Origin: Nitrospirales bacterium
GTDB lineage: Bacteria; Nitrospirota; Nitrospiria; Nitrospirales; UBA8639
NCBI GenBank assembly: GCA_021604365.1
Contig: BQIZ01000010.1
Span: 1 to 43,340, forward strand
Length of the DNA stretch: 43,340 nt
Direction: 5' to 3'
Under the pieces are notes generated by a model, which saw nothing but the letters and a program-made list of their open reading frames with translations, ran no database searches and was not told the origin of the DNA. A program made the translations under genes and the position numbers. Each line of letters opens with the position of its first letter. The first letter of the stretch is position 1. Positions 8,192-15,793 of the stretch are shown one piece after another.

Positions 8192-8225
8192 TTGATATTG
8201 ATAATGGATCTCAAATTCATATAAA
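8192..8225 (+). promoter_or_regulatory. Promoter with overlapping Fur-box-like site, redoxin B
   Basis: TTGATA (8198-8203) and TATAAA (8220-8225) are separated by 16 bp. GATATTGATAATGGATCTC (8194-8212) matches the Fur consensus at 14 of 19 positions, best in the left half, and covers the -35. The redoxin-like gene starts 116 bases further on. Confidence 0.42.
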
Positions 8226-8341
8226 TAAAAGTAACCCTAGCCCGCCACCCAGGATGATCGCAAGTGCCCAGACACAACATATTCATGGATCATTTGCTCA
8301 GACCCGGAAGATTATTCACTGAATACCAAGGAGGAAATAGC

Positions 8342-8872
8342 ATGCAGATCGGAACACGTGCTCCAATGTGGAAAACCCCCTGCCTGTTAAATGGAGGATT
8401 GCAGTATCTTCCCCTGACAGCTTTTCAGGGAACCCAATTTGTGTTGTGCTGCTTGCCCGCCTTTACTGAAACCGATGCCTGGTTGTTAGATCAACAAGCC
8501 GACCGGTTTCATGCAAATGGGGCCGTGCTCGCGGCCTTAATACCTGACAAAGCCTTACTTGGGGATTCTTGGTGTCGTCCTCCTCAGGACTTTGGTCTTC
8601 CATTATTGACTGATCCTCTCAATCGCTTGGAACGTTCCCTGCATCTCACTGACTCTTTACCACCCCATCGATGCGAAACATTATTTTTTGACCATCGTTG
8701 CCGCCTACAATTTCGCCTATTCCATGATCTGAACCTCCGAGGGATTACCACAGTGCTTGAGATTGCAGGTAGTGATTTCTGCCAGAGATCTGCTCAACCT
8801 GTTCTCAAGTCCAGGCTCGCCTTCGAACAGTCCCTGGCTCATTGTTCACCACTTGAGGCTCCAACGGGATGA
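8342..8872 (+). CDS. Divergent peroxiredoxin-like protein B, peroxidatic Cys absent
   Basis: A 176-residue thioredoxin-fold protein related to protein A at 4188-4709: the blocks LCCLP, GAVLAALIP, LPLLTD and ETLFFD align in order. Where peroxiredoxins carry the peroxidatic motif PxxxTxxC, this protein reads LPAFTETDAW with no Cys, so classical peroxidase chemistry is unlikely. Other cysteines occur (CC in LCCLP, plus C in SWC and HRC). The start at 8342 is fixed by AAGGAGG (8328-8334) seven bases upstream. A Fur-box-like site precedes it, and the membrane PIN-TRAM gene follows 52 bases later with no terminator, so the two may share a transcript. Function unknown; a sensor or scaffold role is possible. 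Confidence 0.68.
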   Translation: MQIGTRAPMWKTPCLLNGGLQYLPLTAFQGTQFVLCCLPAFTETDAWLLDQQADRFHANGAVLAALIPDKALLGDSWCRPPQDFGLPLLTDPLNRLERSLHLTDSLPPHRCETLFFDHRCRLQFRLFHDLNLRGITTVLEIAGSDFCQRSAQPVLKSRLAFEQSLAHCSPLEAPTG

Positions 8873-8924
8873 ATCTCCTCCACCATCCATCAAATTCTGA
8901 AGTAACCTTTGAAGGAAATACTCT

Positions 8925-10097
8925 ATGATGATTGCACCAGCCTCCACAGTACCCGTTGCTTCGAAAACGCCATTTCTTTCCATTCACCAATGGCTGTATC
9001 TCATTTTGTGTCTCATGGTGGGGATCTATGCTGGTCTAGGACATGCTTCCTCTCAATGGACCGATGTCATTCCAGACATCGTTCTGTTGGGGGCCACCGG
9101 CTTGGCAATCGGCTGCATAGCCCTATGGATAGAACGGCAACTCATGGCATGCCGCCGCTCCACCTTGATTGGTGGTAGCGTAGGACTCATTGTCGCCCTG
9201 GCAGGAATCGGTTTTTTATCGATCATGGGAATGGGAACTGGACTCCTCCAGATGTCCTCCCTTACCCCGTGGATCGGACTCCCTGTGTTTCTTCTCTGTC
9301 CCTACATGGGGCTGATTGTCGGTGTTCACATCTCTAACACACTGTTGCCGGCTCCCATCGATGAACAAACCAAAAATTCCTCTCCTCACACTTCGCTTAG
9401 CCCATCACACACCGTTCAAAAATTGCTGGATTCTAGCGCCATTATCGATGGCCGAATACTTCCTCTCTGCACCACAGGGTTTTTGGAAGGTCCTTTCCTG
9501 GTTCCCAAAAGTATTCTTCATGAACTCCAAACATTAGCCGACTCCGCTCACCCATCTAAACGAATTAAGGGGAAGCGTGGCTTGGATATCTTATCCCAAC
9601 TCCAACAGCTGCCAAACATGGAGGTGATGATAATAGAAGATTGGGAACCCGACATATCCGCGGTTGACCATCAACTTATCGCCATAGCCAAAAATCGCGA
9701 AGCCAAGATCGTGACCAACGATTGGAATCTGGCAAAAGTCGCATTACTTCAAGGTGTATTCTCCCTCAATGTGAACGAATTAACCTACCAATTACGGCCT
9801 TTGGTATTGCCTGGGGAAACAATTCGGGTCTTCATTCACAAGGAGGGGCAAGGGCAAGGGCAGGGGATTGCACATCTGGATGATGGCACGATGGTCGTCG
9901 TTGACCACGGTGCCACTCTGGTCGGTCAAGCCATTGAGGTGGTGGTTACCCGATTCATGCAAACCAACACAGGAAGAATGATTTTCTCAACTCCCCAAAC
10001 CAACACCTCTCCATTGCTTTTCAATCTTCAACCCCTCCCCAATCGCTCAGAGGCAGCTCCGGAATACTCTCGTAGCCTCGTGGAAGACCACGGATGA
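8925..10097 (+). CDS. Membrane-anchored PIN-TRAM domain protein (YacL-like)
   Basis: A 390-residue protein with four predicted membrane segments (about residues 23-40, 50-70, 83-103, 115-136), a cytoplasmic PIN domain (about 166-285) and a C-terminal TRAM domain (about 293-353). PIN acidic residues are visible at D169 (in LLDSSAIIDGR), E200, D248 and D266 (in VTNDW). PIN domains are metal-dependent RNases and TRAM binds RNA, so this is a putative membrane-tethered ribonuclease of the Bacillus YacL type; the family's targets are not well defined. The TRAM start carries an unusual QGQGQG tract encoded by tandem GGGCAA units (9846-9864). GAAGGA lies eight bases before ATG 8925. It probably follows redoxin B in one transcript. 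Confidence 0.85.
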   Translation: MMIAPASTVPVASKTPFLSIHQWLYLILCLMVGIYAGLGHASSQWTDVIPDIVLLGATGLAIGCIALWIERQLMACRRSTLIGGSVGLIVALAGIGFLSIMGMGTGLLQMSSLTPWIGLPVFLLCPYMGLIVGVHISNTLLPAPIDEQTKNSSPHTSLSPSHTVQKLLDSSAIIDGRILPLCTTGFLEGPFLVPKSILHELQTLADSAHPSKRIKGKRGLDILSQLQQLPNMEVMIIEDWEPDISAVDHQLIAIAKNREAKIVTNDWNLAKVALLQGVFSLNVNELTYQLRPLVLPGETIRVFIHKEGQGQGQGIAHLDDGTMVVVDHGATLVGQAIEVVVTRFMQTNTGRMIFSTPQTNTSPLLFNLQPLPNRSEAAPEYSRSLVEDHG

Positions 10098-10197
10098 AGA
10101 CGGACAAATGACCAGATCACCCAAACATGGTGTCGTTAAACGGCATCAACATTCATTTATCCGGAGATCTCCCCAAATCGAACTGCCGGCCTACCCC

Positions 10198-10260
10198 GGA
10201 GAGGGCTCTTCCCCTCTCCAAGCTAGTGGGGGACCCAACCGCACTCCTGGGTCCCCTACT
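10198..10260 (+). terminator. Tandem hairpins after the PIN-TRAM gene
   Basis: Two adjacent hairpins: GGAGAGGG/CCCTCTCC (10198-10205 with 10212-10219) and a 13-bp one (10225-10237 with 10248-10260, core GGGGACCCA/TGGGTCCCC, one G-T pair). Only an imperfect T-rich tail (TACTTTG) follows, so termination is likely but not textbook. Confidence 0.5.
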
Positions 10261-10310
10261 TACTTTGATGCTGCCTTTTGACACAATTTGCCTTAAGAAA
10301 GGAACCAACC

Positions 10311-10484
10311 ATGCCATTTCAACGCTGTCCACAATGCCAGAATAGCACACTTGCACCAACCGGAGCCTTTTGGTGTTGTACGAATTGCGGCTCTGCAATC
10401 ACCTCCCAGGCACTAGCCGCCATGAAGGAATCCAAAAGAATCAAAAGCCATCGGCACGCCCACCTCGTTCACCAGGCACTTTAA
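10311..10484 (+). CDS. Small zinc-ribbon protein
   Basis: A 57-residue protein with two CxxC pairs at C6/C9 (CPQC) and C23/C26 (CTNC), the layout of a rubredoxin-like zinc ribbon, followed by a basic, His-rich tail (KRIKSHRHAHL). Such small ribbons bind zinc and often nucleic acid. AAAGGA lies about eight bases before ATG 10311. It is separated from the PIN-TRAM gene by two hairpins. Family not recognised; partner unknown. Confidence 0.6.
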   Translation: MPFQRCPQCQNSTLAPTGAFWCCTNCGSAITSQALAAMKESKRIKSHRHAHLVHQAL

Positions 10485-10773
10485 TGCTATCTAGGACGAA
10501 AATGCGTTATTCTATGCGGTAAGTTCACCACATCATTAAGTCACGGCAGAACCCTGGTAACCATAGAAGAGGACAACACCTAAACACGCCCACTCCCGTT
10601 ATTTGCCCATATCGCCCACTGCTATGATGGAGTAAAACCGGTTTGGACTAAAGCTACGTTCTCTGACGCCCGTGACCTCTTGAATGAGACGGCTTCTCTA
10701 TTCCCACATAGACCTGTTTGTTCCGCTAATCACCAAGAGTGGTTTCCTTAAACCCTTTTACCGGCATAAGGGA
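10485..10773. other. Intergenic region before the decayed lipoprotein gene
   Basis: No gene, hairpin with T-run or clear promoter was identified in this stretch. Confidence 0.4.
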
Positions 10774-10995
10774 ATGCTTTCCGGGTTCCTCGTCCTTAAC
10801 ATTGGATGAACCCCTCAACTATTTTAGGCTAAATCCGATGCCCGACCAGATAAATTTAAGGAGGATGTCAAACAGTGCCGCCAAGCATTAATACCCAACC
10901 CTGACAATCAGGGAATTCCCGAAACCCTCTCCCGTGAATTTAAATTTTCTGAAGATGCAGGGGGGCAATGCTTAATGGCCAAAACTGGTTTCTAG
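10774..10995 (+). pseudogene. Decayed small lipoprotein gene with two in-frame stops
   Basis: A single + strand frame reads MLSGFLVLNIG, stop (TGA 10807), TPQLF, stop (TAG 10825), then a protein-like segment containing FKEDVKQCRQALIPNP and ending CLMAKTGF before TAG 10993. The start looks like a lipoprotein signal (RHKG upstream, hydrophobic core), and the first stop falls exactly where the lipobox Cys would be: TGA is one base from the Cys codons TGC and TGT. The C-terminal half resembles small envelope proteins with a CxxxKG(Y/F) ending. No frameshift is needed. A sequencing error would have to hit twice, so decay is more likely. Product unknown. Confidence 0.5.
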
Positions 10996-11080
10996 CTGAA
11001 AAGACGTGGTCTATACCCATACCCTCTTCCATCACTCACCGGGCCGGTAGATGGCGCATGGTACGCAAGAACGACCTAAA

Positions 11081-13801
11081 TTATTCATCCAGAAATTGAT
11101 CAACAGCGGCATGAAGAGTAAGTTGAATTTGCTCACAGTTTTCACCGGAAAGAATTTTTTCTCCATGGGAATTAGTCACATAAAAGACATCAGCCACCTG
11201 ATCTAACCTGGTCCCGATTCTCGCCATATGAATTGAGAGATCCAATTGAACCAGCATTTTAGCGATCACAAAGAGTAACCCTTGTTTGTCATCGGCAAAG
11301 ATGTCAATTACCGTATAAGCATCGGATACCCCCTGATCAATATGGACTTCCGTGGGATGCCGGCCAGTTGGAAAGGGACGGCCAAAGGCCATGCGCCGTC
11401 GTCGTTCAACTATTTGGTGCACTGATTGCCTCCCCTCCACGACCTGTTGAATCTCCTGCACCACCTCCTCTAGGCGACCGGCAGATGGCGGCCCTTCATA
11501 ATCAGAATCGTAGACCGAAAATACATCCCACACCGTGCCATCTTTGAGTGTCATAATTTGCGCTTCCAATACCTGCAATCCCATGGTGGCTAATACTCCC
11601 GCCACTTGCATGAAAATTCCCGGCTTGGTCTGTTCCCGCGTGATCAGCACGTACTCCGACACGCCTAACGTTTCATTGAATCTGGCCTCTACTTGGATCG
11701 ACTTTACAGGCAGAGAATGAATGGCTAAAAGATACGCAGCCATCTGATCAACCGGTGTCGATTGAACATACCGACCGGGAAGTTGTTGAAGTGTGGTATT
11801 CACCCATTCCGACCAGTCGAATTCAGGGTAATGCCCTTCGCCTCGATAATTCCTTAAAATCCCGATAAGTTCATTTCGAGCTTTGGGCGAAATTTTCTTA
11901 CTCCCAGCACCGGAATTAGATGGGCCTGTGTCCCCGGCGAGCTCTGCGTAGGTCAGGGAATAAAGTTCGCCTAACAGGGACTCCTTCCATTTCGTCATCA
12001 CCTCAGGTCCCACCGCTGATATATCTGCAATGGTCAGAATGAAGAGCTTCTGAAGGATTCCGACGGTTTTAACATTTCGAGCGAATGTGACAATCGTTTT
12101 AGGATCGTTCAGGTCTCGACGAAAAGCCGTATGAGACATCTGCAAGTGGTGGCGAACCAGGAATGCCAGTGCCTGCCGTTCCTTCTCAGACAAATCCAAC
12201 CGATCAGCCGTTAAGTGGGCAATCCCCTGGCCGACTTCACTATGATCCCCAGGACGCCCTTTTCCTAAATCATGAAGCAACAGTGCCAAATGCAAGATGT
12301 CTTTATCAGGGATGTTCCGGTAGACCTCCCCTATTATTCCTTGATGATTCTGGAGCCGCTCCGCTTCCCTCACTGCGAGCAGACTGTGCTCATCAACCGT
12401 GTATTTATGATATTGATTGAACTGCATGAGTCCACGTACTCGGGAGAAAGCCGGCACGAGTTTTTCCAATAGACCGGCCTGATGCATGGCCTCAAGAGTT
12501 TGGGCTATCCGACCAGGGGTTGACAGAATGTGCCGAAAAAGCCCACTCACCGATTTAATATGAAACTGTTCATTGGGTAGGGTTCCCATGTGCTGGGACA
12601 ATTCATTGAGAATGCACGAATCGATGGGGACAGCCTGACGATAAGAAACCATAAATAACCTAAGAAGCAACATGGGGCTTTCCATCACCTCAAGCAATTT
12701 ATCGGTCTGAATGGTCAATCGATTTTCTAGAATACGGAAATGCCCCTCGATTAAGGGGGGAGGCCACCATCGCCGGACCCGGTCAAGCCAAGTTCCCTTT
12801 CTGGCTTGATCAAGAACCCGCCGACCACGGTCAAACAATCCGGTCGTATGACGGAAATACACTTGCATAAATTGCTCAACGGCCAGCAAATGAGGATGAT
12901 CCACAAATCCCCAAAGCGCAGAGAGTCGGACTTGATCGTCGAACGTGAGGATATCTTGAGCCCGTCCCGCTTCAAAATGTAAAAAACACCGGACTCGCCA
13001 CAGAAATTCCTGTGCCTCCTGCAGAACTTGATAATCCTGAATAGCGATTATTCCCCGATTCGAGAGTTCTTGAATCGTCCCCGCCCCATATCGAGCCTGG
13101 CCAACCCATTGCAGCAAATGCAGATCACGAAGCCCCCCCTTACTTTTCTTAATATTCGGTTCGAGCATAAATACCGTCTCACCAAATTTGGCATATTCTC
13201 TCTCGCGCTCTTGGATTTTATCGAAAACAAACCGTTGCGCTCGCTTCTTGATGATCCGACGTGCGAATTTTCGTTGAAATTCCTGAAACACTGAAGCACT
13301 GCCAATAAGAAATCGTGATTCCATCAATGCGGTACAGGCAGCGAGGTCGGCCTCTGCGATCGTCAGGCATTCTGCGAGGGACCGCACACTATGCCCCACT
13401 TGAAACCCAAGATCCCAAAGCCGATGAAAAACTCCGGTTGAAAGCGCCTCAGCGACTTCTCCTTGATTCCCCTGAGTGAGAATCATGACATCGATATCGG
13501 AATATGGTGCTAACTCCCGCCGCCCATATCCCCCCATAGCCACTAAACAACACTGCTGCCAGCCAGCGCGTACACCGGCATTGCCTTGCTGAATGACCTC
13601 ACGAAACCGCGCGATCAGTAAGGCGTCCATAAAATCTGAAAAAGCCTGGGTGATTTCACTGCCCATCGCCCCTTCGATTAATCGTTGCCGAAGAAACTCC
13701 CGCTGTTCCTGGAGAAGGTGAAGCCCCAGATAGGAGTCCTTGTGTTCCGTTAAACCGGTAGGGGTCAAAGGAAGGTCTTCACTCACAGAAGATAACTCCA
13801 C
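11081..13801 (-). CDS. glnD: [Protein-PII] uridylyltransferase/uridylyl-removing enzyme
   Basis: Bifunctional nitrogen sensor of 906 residues. It uridylylates PII proteins when glutamine is low and removes UMP when glutamine is high. The nucleotidyltransferase motif GGYGRRELAPYSDIDVMIL begins at residue 90 (catalytic pair in SDID, 101-104). An HD hydrolase motif (LLLHDLGKGRPGDHSEVG) lies in the middle, and two ACT glutamine-sensing domains are at the C-terminus (around VLITREQTKPGIFMQVAG and TVIDIFADDKQGLLFVIAKM). Length is typical for the family. It starts at GTG 13801 with only a weak ribosome binding site, 27 bases after the nadE stop, so it is probably cotranscribed with nadE and subject to the same leader control. 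Confidence 0.96.
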   Translation of the reverse strand: MELSSVSEDLPLTPTGLTEHKDSYLGLHLLQEQREFLRQRLIEGAMGSEITQAFSDFMDALLIARFREVIQQGNAGVRAGWQQCCLVAMGGYGRRELAPYSDIDVMILTQGNQGEVAEALSTGVFHRLWDLGFQVGHSVRSLAECLTIAEADLAACTALMESRFLIGSASVFQEFQRKFARRIIKKRAQRFVFDKIQEREREYAKFGETVFMLEPNIKKSKGGLRDLHLLQWVGQARYGAGTIQELSNRGIIAIQDYQVLQEAQEFLWRVRCFLHFEAGRAQDILTFDDQVRLSALWGFVDHPHLLAVEQFMQVYFRHTTGLFDRGRRVLDQARKGTWLDRVRRWWPPPLIEGHFRILENRLTIQTDKLLEVMESPMLLLRLFMVSYRQAVPIDSCILNELSQHMGTLPNEQFHIKSVSGLFRHILSTPGRIAQTLEAMHQAGLLEKLVPAFSRVRGLMQFNQYHKYTVDEHSLLAVREAERLQNHQGIIGEVYRNIPDKDILHLALLLHDLGKGRPGDHSEVGQGIAHLTADRLDLSEKERQALAFLVRHHLQMSHTAFRRDLNDPKTIVTFARNVKTVGILQKLFILTIADISAVGPEVMTKWKESLLGELYSLTYAELAGDTGPSNSGAGSKKISPKARNELIGILRNYRGEGHYPEFDWSEWVNTTLQQLPGRYVQSTPVDQMAAYLLAIHSLPVKSIQVEARFNETLGVSEYVLITREQTKPGIFMQVAGVLATMGLQVLEAQIMTLKDGTVWDVFSVYDSDYEGPPSAGRLEEVVQEIQQVVEGRQSVHQIVERRRRMAFGRPFPTGRHPTEVHIDQGVSDAYTVIDIFADDKQGLLFVIAKMLVQLDLSIHMARIGTRLDQVADVFYVTNSHGEKILSGENCEQIQLTLHAAVDQFLDE

Positions 13802-13828
13802 TTATGCTGATCATTCCAGACATTCAGG

Positions 13829-15619
13829 TTAAGCTCCCGAAACAAATCGATTCGTAATCGGCATCCGCCGATCTTTTCCTAACGCTCTCGAAGTAATTTT
13901 AATGCCCACTGGCGCTTGTCGACGCTTGTATTCGCTGCGATCCACCATCCCTATGACCGTTCGGACAACATGAGAATCATAGCCCATTCTCACAATCCTA
14001 TTCATTGACTCATTGTCCTCAACATAGGCTTGTAGAATGGCATCTAACACCGGATAGGGAGGGAGGGCATCCTGATCTGTCTGATCAGGCCTCAACTCAG
14101 CCGACGGGGCGCGCTCCTGAATTCTTTCTGGAATAATCACTCGATCAAAACAAGAGCCTTTATACTCACTTCGCCATCGAGAAAGCTGATACACCTTTGT
14201 TTTGGGAATGTCTTTGATAACGGCAAACCCACCAGCCATATCCCCATACAGCGTCGCATAGCCCACACTCATTTCGCTTTTATTTCCCGTAGTCAACACT
14301 AAGTATCCGAACTTATTGGAAAGAGCCATCAGCAGGGTTCCTCGGATGCGGGCTTGCAGATTTTCTTCTGTCGTATCAGCCTGACAGCCCTGAAAGGATT
14401 TGCCCAACACCCGAAGAAAAGTCTTGAACACGCCTGTTATCGAAAGATTCCGCATATCGATTCCTAATTTTTTCCCTAGCCGGCGAGCATCCTCACGACT
14501 TTCCCTAGAGGTATAGGGGGATGGCATCATGACACCCATGACATTGGACGCGCCTAAGGCATCTCGGGCAATCAATGCGGTCAAAGCCGAATCAATCCCT
14601 CCGCTGATCCCGACAAGAACCCTTGAAAAGGCATTTTTCCTCACATAATCTTGCACTCCTAGCACGAGTGCCCGGTAGATTTCCTCCATCTCCTCGATTA
14701 CCGGTGTGAGCCTTATGACACTTGGAGCTCCAGACTTCGGCCACGTTGGTGTCCACCCCATGCGGATCATCGGAATCCGAACCTCATTGGCATCCACTCC
14801 AGGCTCTTTTCCAAACCTCTTGAATTTTCCCTTTTGTTTTGACGGAATATTGAGATCGGTAAGCAAGAAATCTTCTTTAAAGGCTTTTGCTCGCGCAAGT
14901 ATCCGACCGGTGGAATCCATGACGAGACTATTCCCGTCAAAGACCAATTCATCCTGGCCTCCAACCATATTGGTATAACTGACCATTACATTGTTAGCTT
15001 TAGCCCGAACCGCCAACATGCGTTCACGACTTTGGGTTTTCCCAATGTGATAAGGAGAAGCATTGATGTTTAAGACAAGCTGAGCGCCGCCATACGCTGC
15101 CTGCTGGCTGGCCGGACCATTGGCAAACCATATATCCTCACAAATATTGATTCCAATACGTAACGGACCCAGGCAGTAGACCGGACTGGTTCGTCCCTGT
15201 TGAAAATACCGTTCTTCATCAAACACTCCATAATTGGGCAGCTTTGATTTGGCATACGATCTTTTCACCTGCCCATCGACCAAAACCCAGGCCGCATTGA
15301 AGGGCTTCCTTCGATCAAGCCCGGAGTCCAGGATGGAATGTTGAGCAGGACGATCAGATTCGATTACGCTTCCCACTACGGCCATAATCCCCTTCGTGAC
15401 TTTGGCAATACGGTCCCGCATCCGACTTATATTAAATAGAAACTGCGGCATGAGGAGAAGATCTTCTGGAGGATATCCACACACCGCCAATTCCGGAAAG
15501 ACCACCACATCCGCCTTGGCTTTTTTGGCCTCGCGAATCCATCCGCAAATAATGCGCGTATTCCCCTCTAGATCCCCAACGACCGCATTCATCTGCACCA
15601 TCGCTAGTCGAAGCATCAT
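13829..15619 (-). CDS. nadE: Glutamine-dependent NAD+ synthetase
   Basis: Makes NAD+ from deamido-NAD+ and ATP using glutamine as ammonia donor, the last step of NAD synthesis. The 596-residue protein has an N-terminal nitrilase-type glutaminase (Glu-Lys-Cys triad at E43, K126 and C160 in NICEDIW) and a C-terminal synthetase with the ATP pyrophosphatase loop GISGGIDSAL (about 338-347). The start at 15619 matches the family N-terminus (LRLAMVQMNAVVGDLEGN); a second ATG follows directly. There is no properly spaced ribosome binding site: the only GAGG is in the 3' arm of a terminator hairpin, 14 bases away. The leader carries a promoter and an ANTAR-type antiterminator. glnD follows at 27 bases. 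Confidence 0.96.
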   Translation of the reverse strand: MMLRLAMVQMNAVVGDLEGNTRIICGWIREAKKAKADVVVFPELAVCGYPPEDLLLMPQFLFNISRMRDRIAKVTKGIMAVVGSVIESDRPAQHSILDSGLDRRKPFNAAWVLVDGQVKRSYAKSKLPNYGVFDEERYFQQGRTSPVYCLGPLRIGINICEDIWFANGPASQQAAYGGAQLVLNINASPYHIGKTQSRERMLAVRAKANNVMVSYTNMVGGQDELVFDGNSLVMDSTGRILARAKAFKEDFLLTDLNIPSKQKGKFKRFGKEPGVDANEVRIPMIRMGWTPTWPKSGAPSVIRLTPVIEEMEEIYRALVLGVQDYVRKNAFSRVLVGISGGIDSALTALIARDALGASNVMGVMMPSPYTSRESREDARRLGKKLGIDMRNLSITGVFKTFLRVLGKSFQGCQADTTEENLQARIRGTLLMALSNKFGYLVLTTGNKSEMSVGYATLYGDMAGGFAVIKDIPKTKVYQLSRWRSEYKGSCFDRVIIPERIQERAPSAELRPDQTDQDALPPYPVLDAILQAYVEDNESMNRIVRMGYDSHVVRTVIGMVDRSEYKRRQAPVGIKITSRALGKDRRMPITNRFVSGA

Positions 15620-15622
15620 GAT

Positions 15623-15659
15623 AAAAAAAACGTCCTCTGTCCCATCGGAACCGAGGACG
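15623..15659 (-). terminator. Intrinsic terminator (attenuator) in the nadE leader
   Basis: Reading the - strand, CGTCCTC (15659-15653) pairs with GAGGACG (15637-15631), with an inner TTCC/GGGA stem, followed by eight T (15630-15623). The run ends four bases before the nadE ATG. The nadE promoter lies upstream of it, so the terminator sits inside the nadE transcript and can only make sense as a regulated attenuator. Confidence 0.9.
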
Positions 15660-15707
15660 CCATTGTCCCTTGAGCTAACATATACAGGAAGACGTCGTTG
15701 TCGCCCT
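15654..15707 (-). promoter_or_regulatory. Dual-hexaloop ANTAR target (antiterminator) in the nadE leader
   Basis: On the - strand, hairpin P1 (15707-15686) pairs AGGGCGAC with GTCTTCCT (one C/U mismatch, one G-U) around the hexaloop AACGAC. Hairpin P2 (15669-15654) pairs GGGAC with GTCCT (one G-U) around the hexaloop AATGGC. Both loops have A at position 1 and G at position 4, the identity known for ANTAR-bound RNAs. The 3' arm of P2 is the same sequence as the 5' arm of the terminator, so P2 and the terminator exclude each other. P1 begins about one base after the predicted transcription start. The linker is 16 bases. Confidence 0.8.
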
Positions 15708-15714
15708 TCAGCGT

Positions 15715-15743
15715 ATTATACAAGTGATGAAGAATCCGTTCAA
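15715..15743 (-). promoter_or_regulatory. Sigma-70 promoter of nadE
   Basis: On the - strand, TTGAAC (15743-15738), 17-bp spacer, TATAAT (15720-15715). The -10 is a perfect consensus and the -35 matches in five of six. The expected start is an A at about 15708, 89 bases before the nadE ATG and immediately before hairpin P1. Confidence 0.82.
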
Positions 15744-15793
15744 AAAACCTCTCCTCAAATTCCTATGTCCATGATGAATCATTCCAGGGATAC

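Larger units (their letters stand above)
7301..8341. other. Long gene-poor stretch before the second redoxin gene
   Basis: Apart from one 53-codon frame listed separately (7896-8057) no gene is supported. A GTG-initiated 77-codon frame at 7620-7853 and the - strand frames in this stretch have no recognisable content. The right end is AT-rich and holds the promoter and Fur-box-like site of the redoxin gene. Confidence 0.45.
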
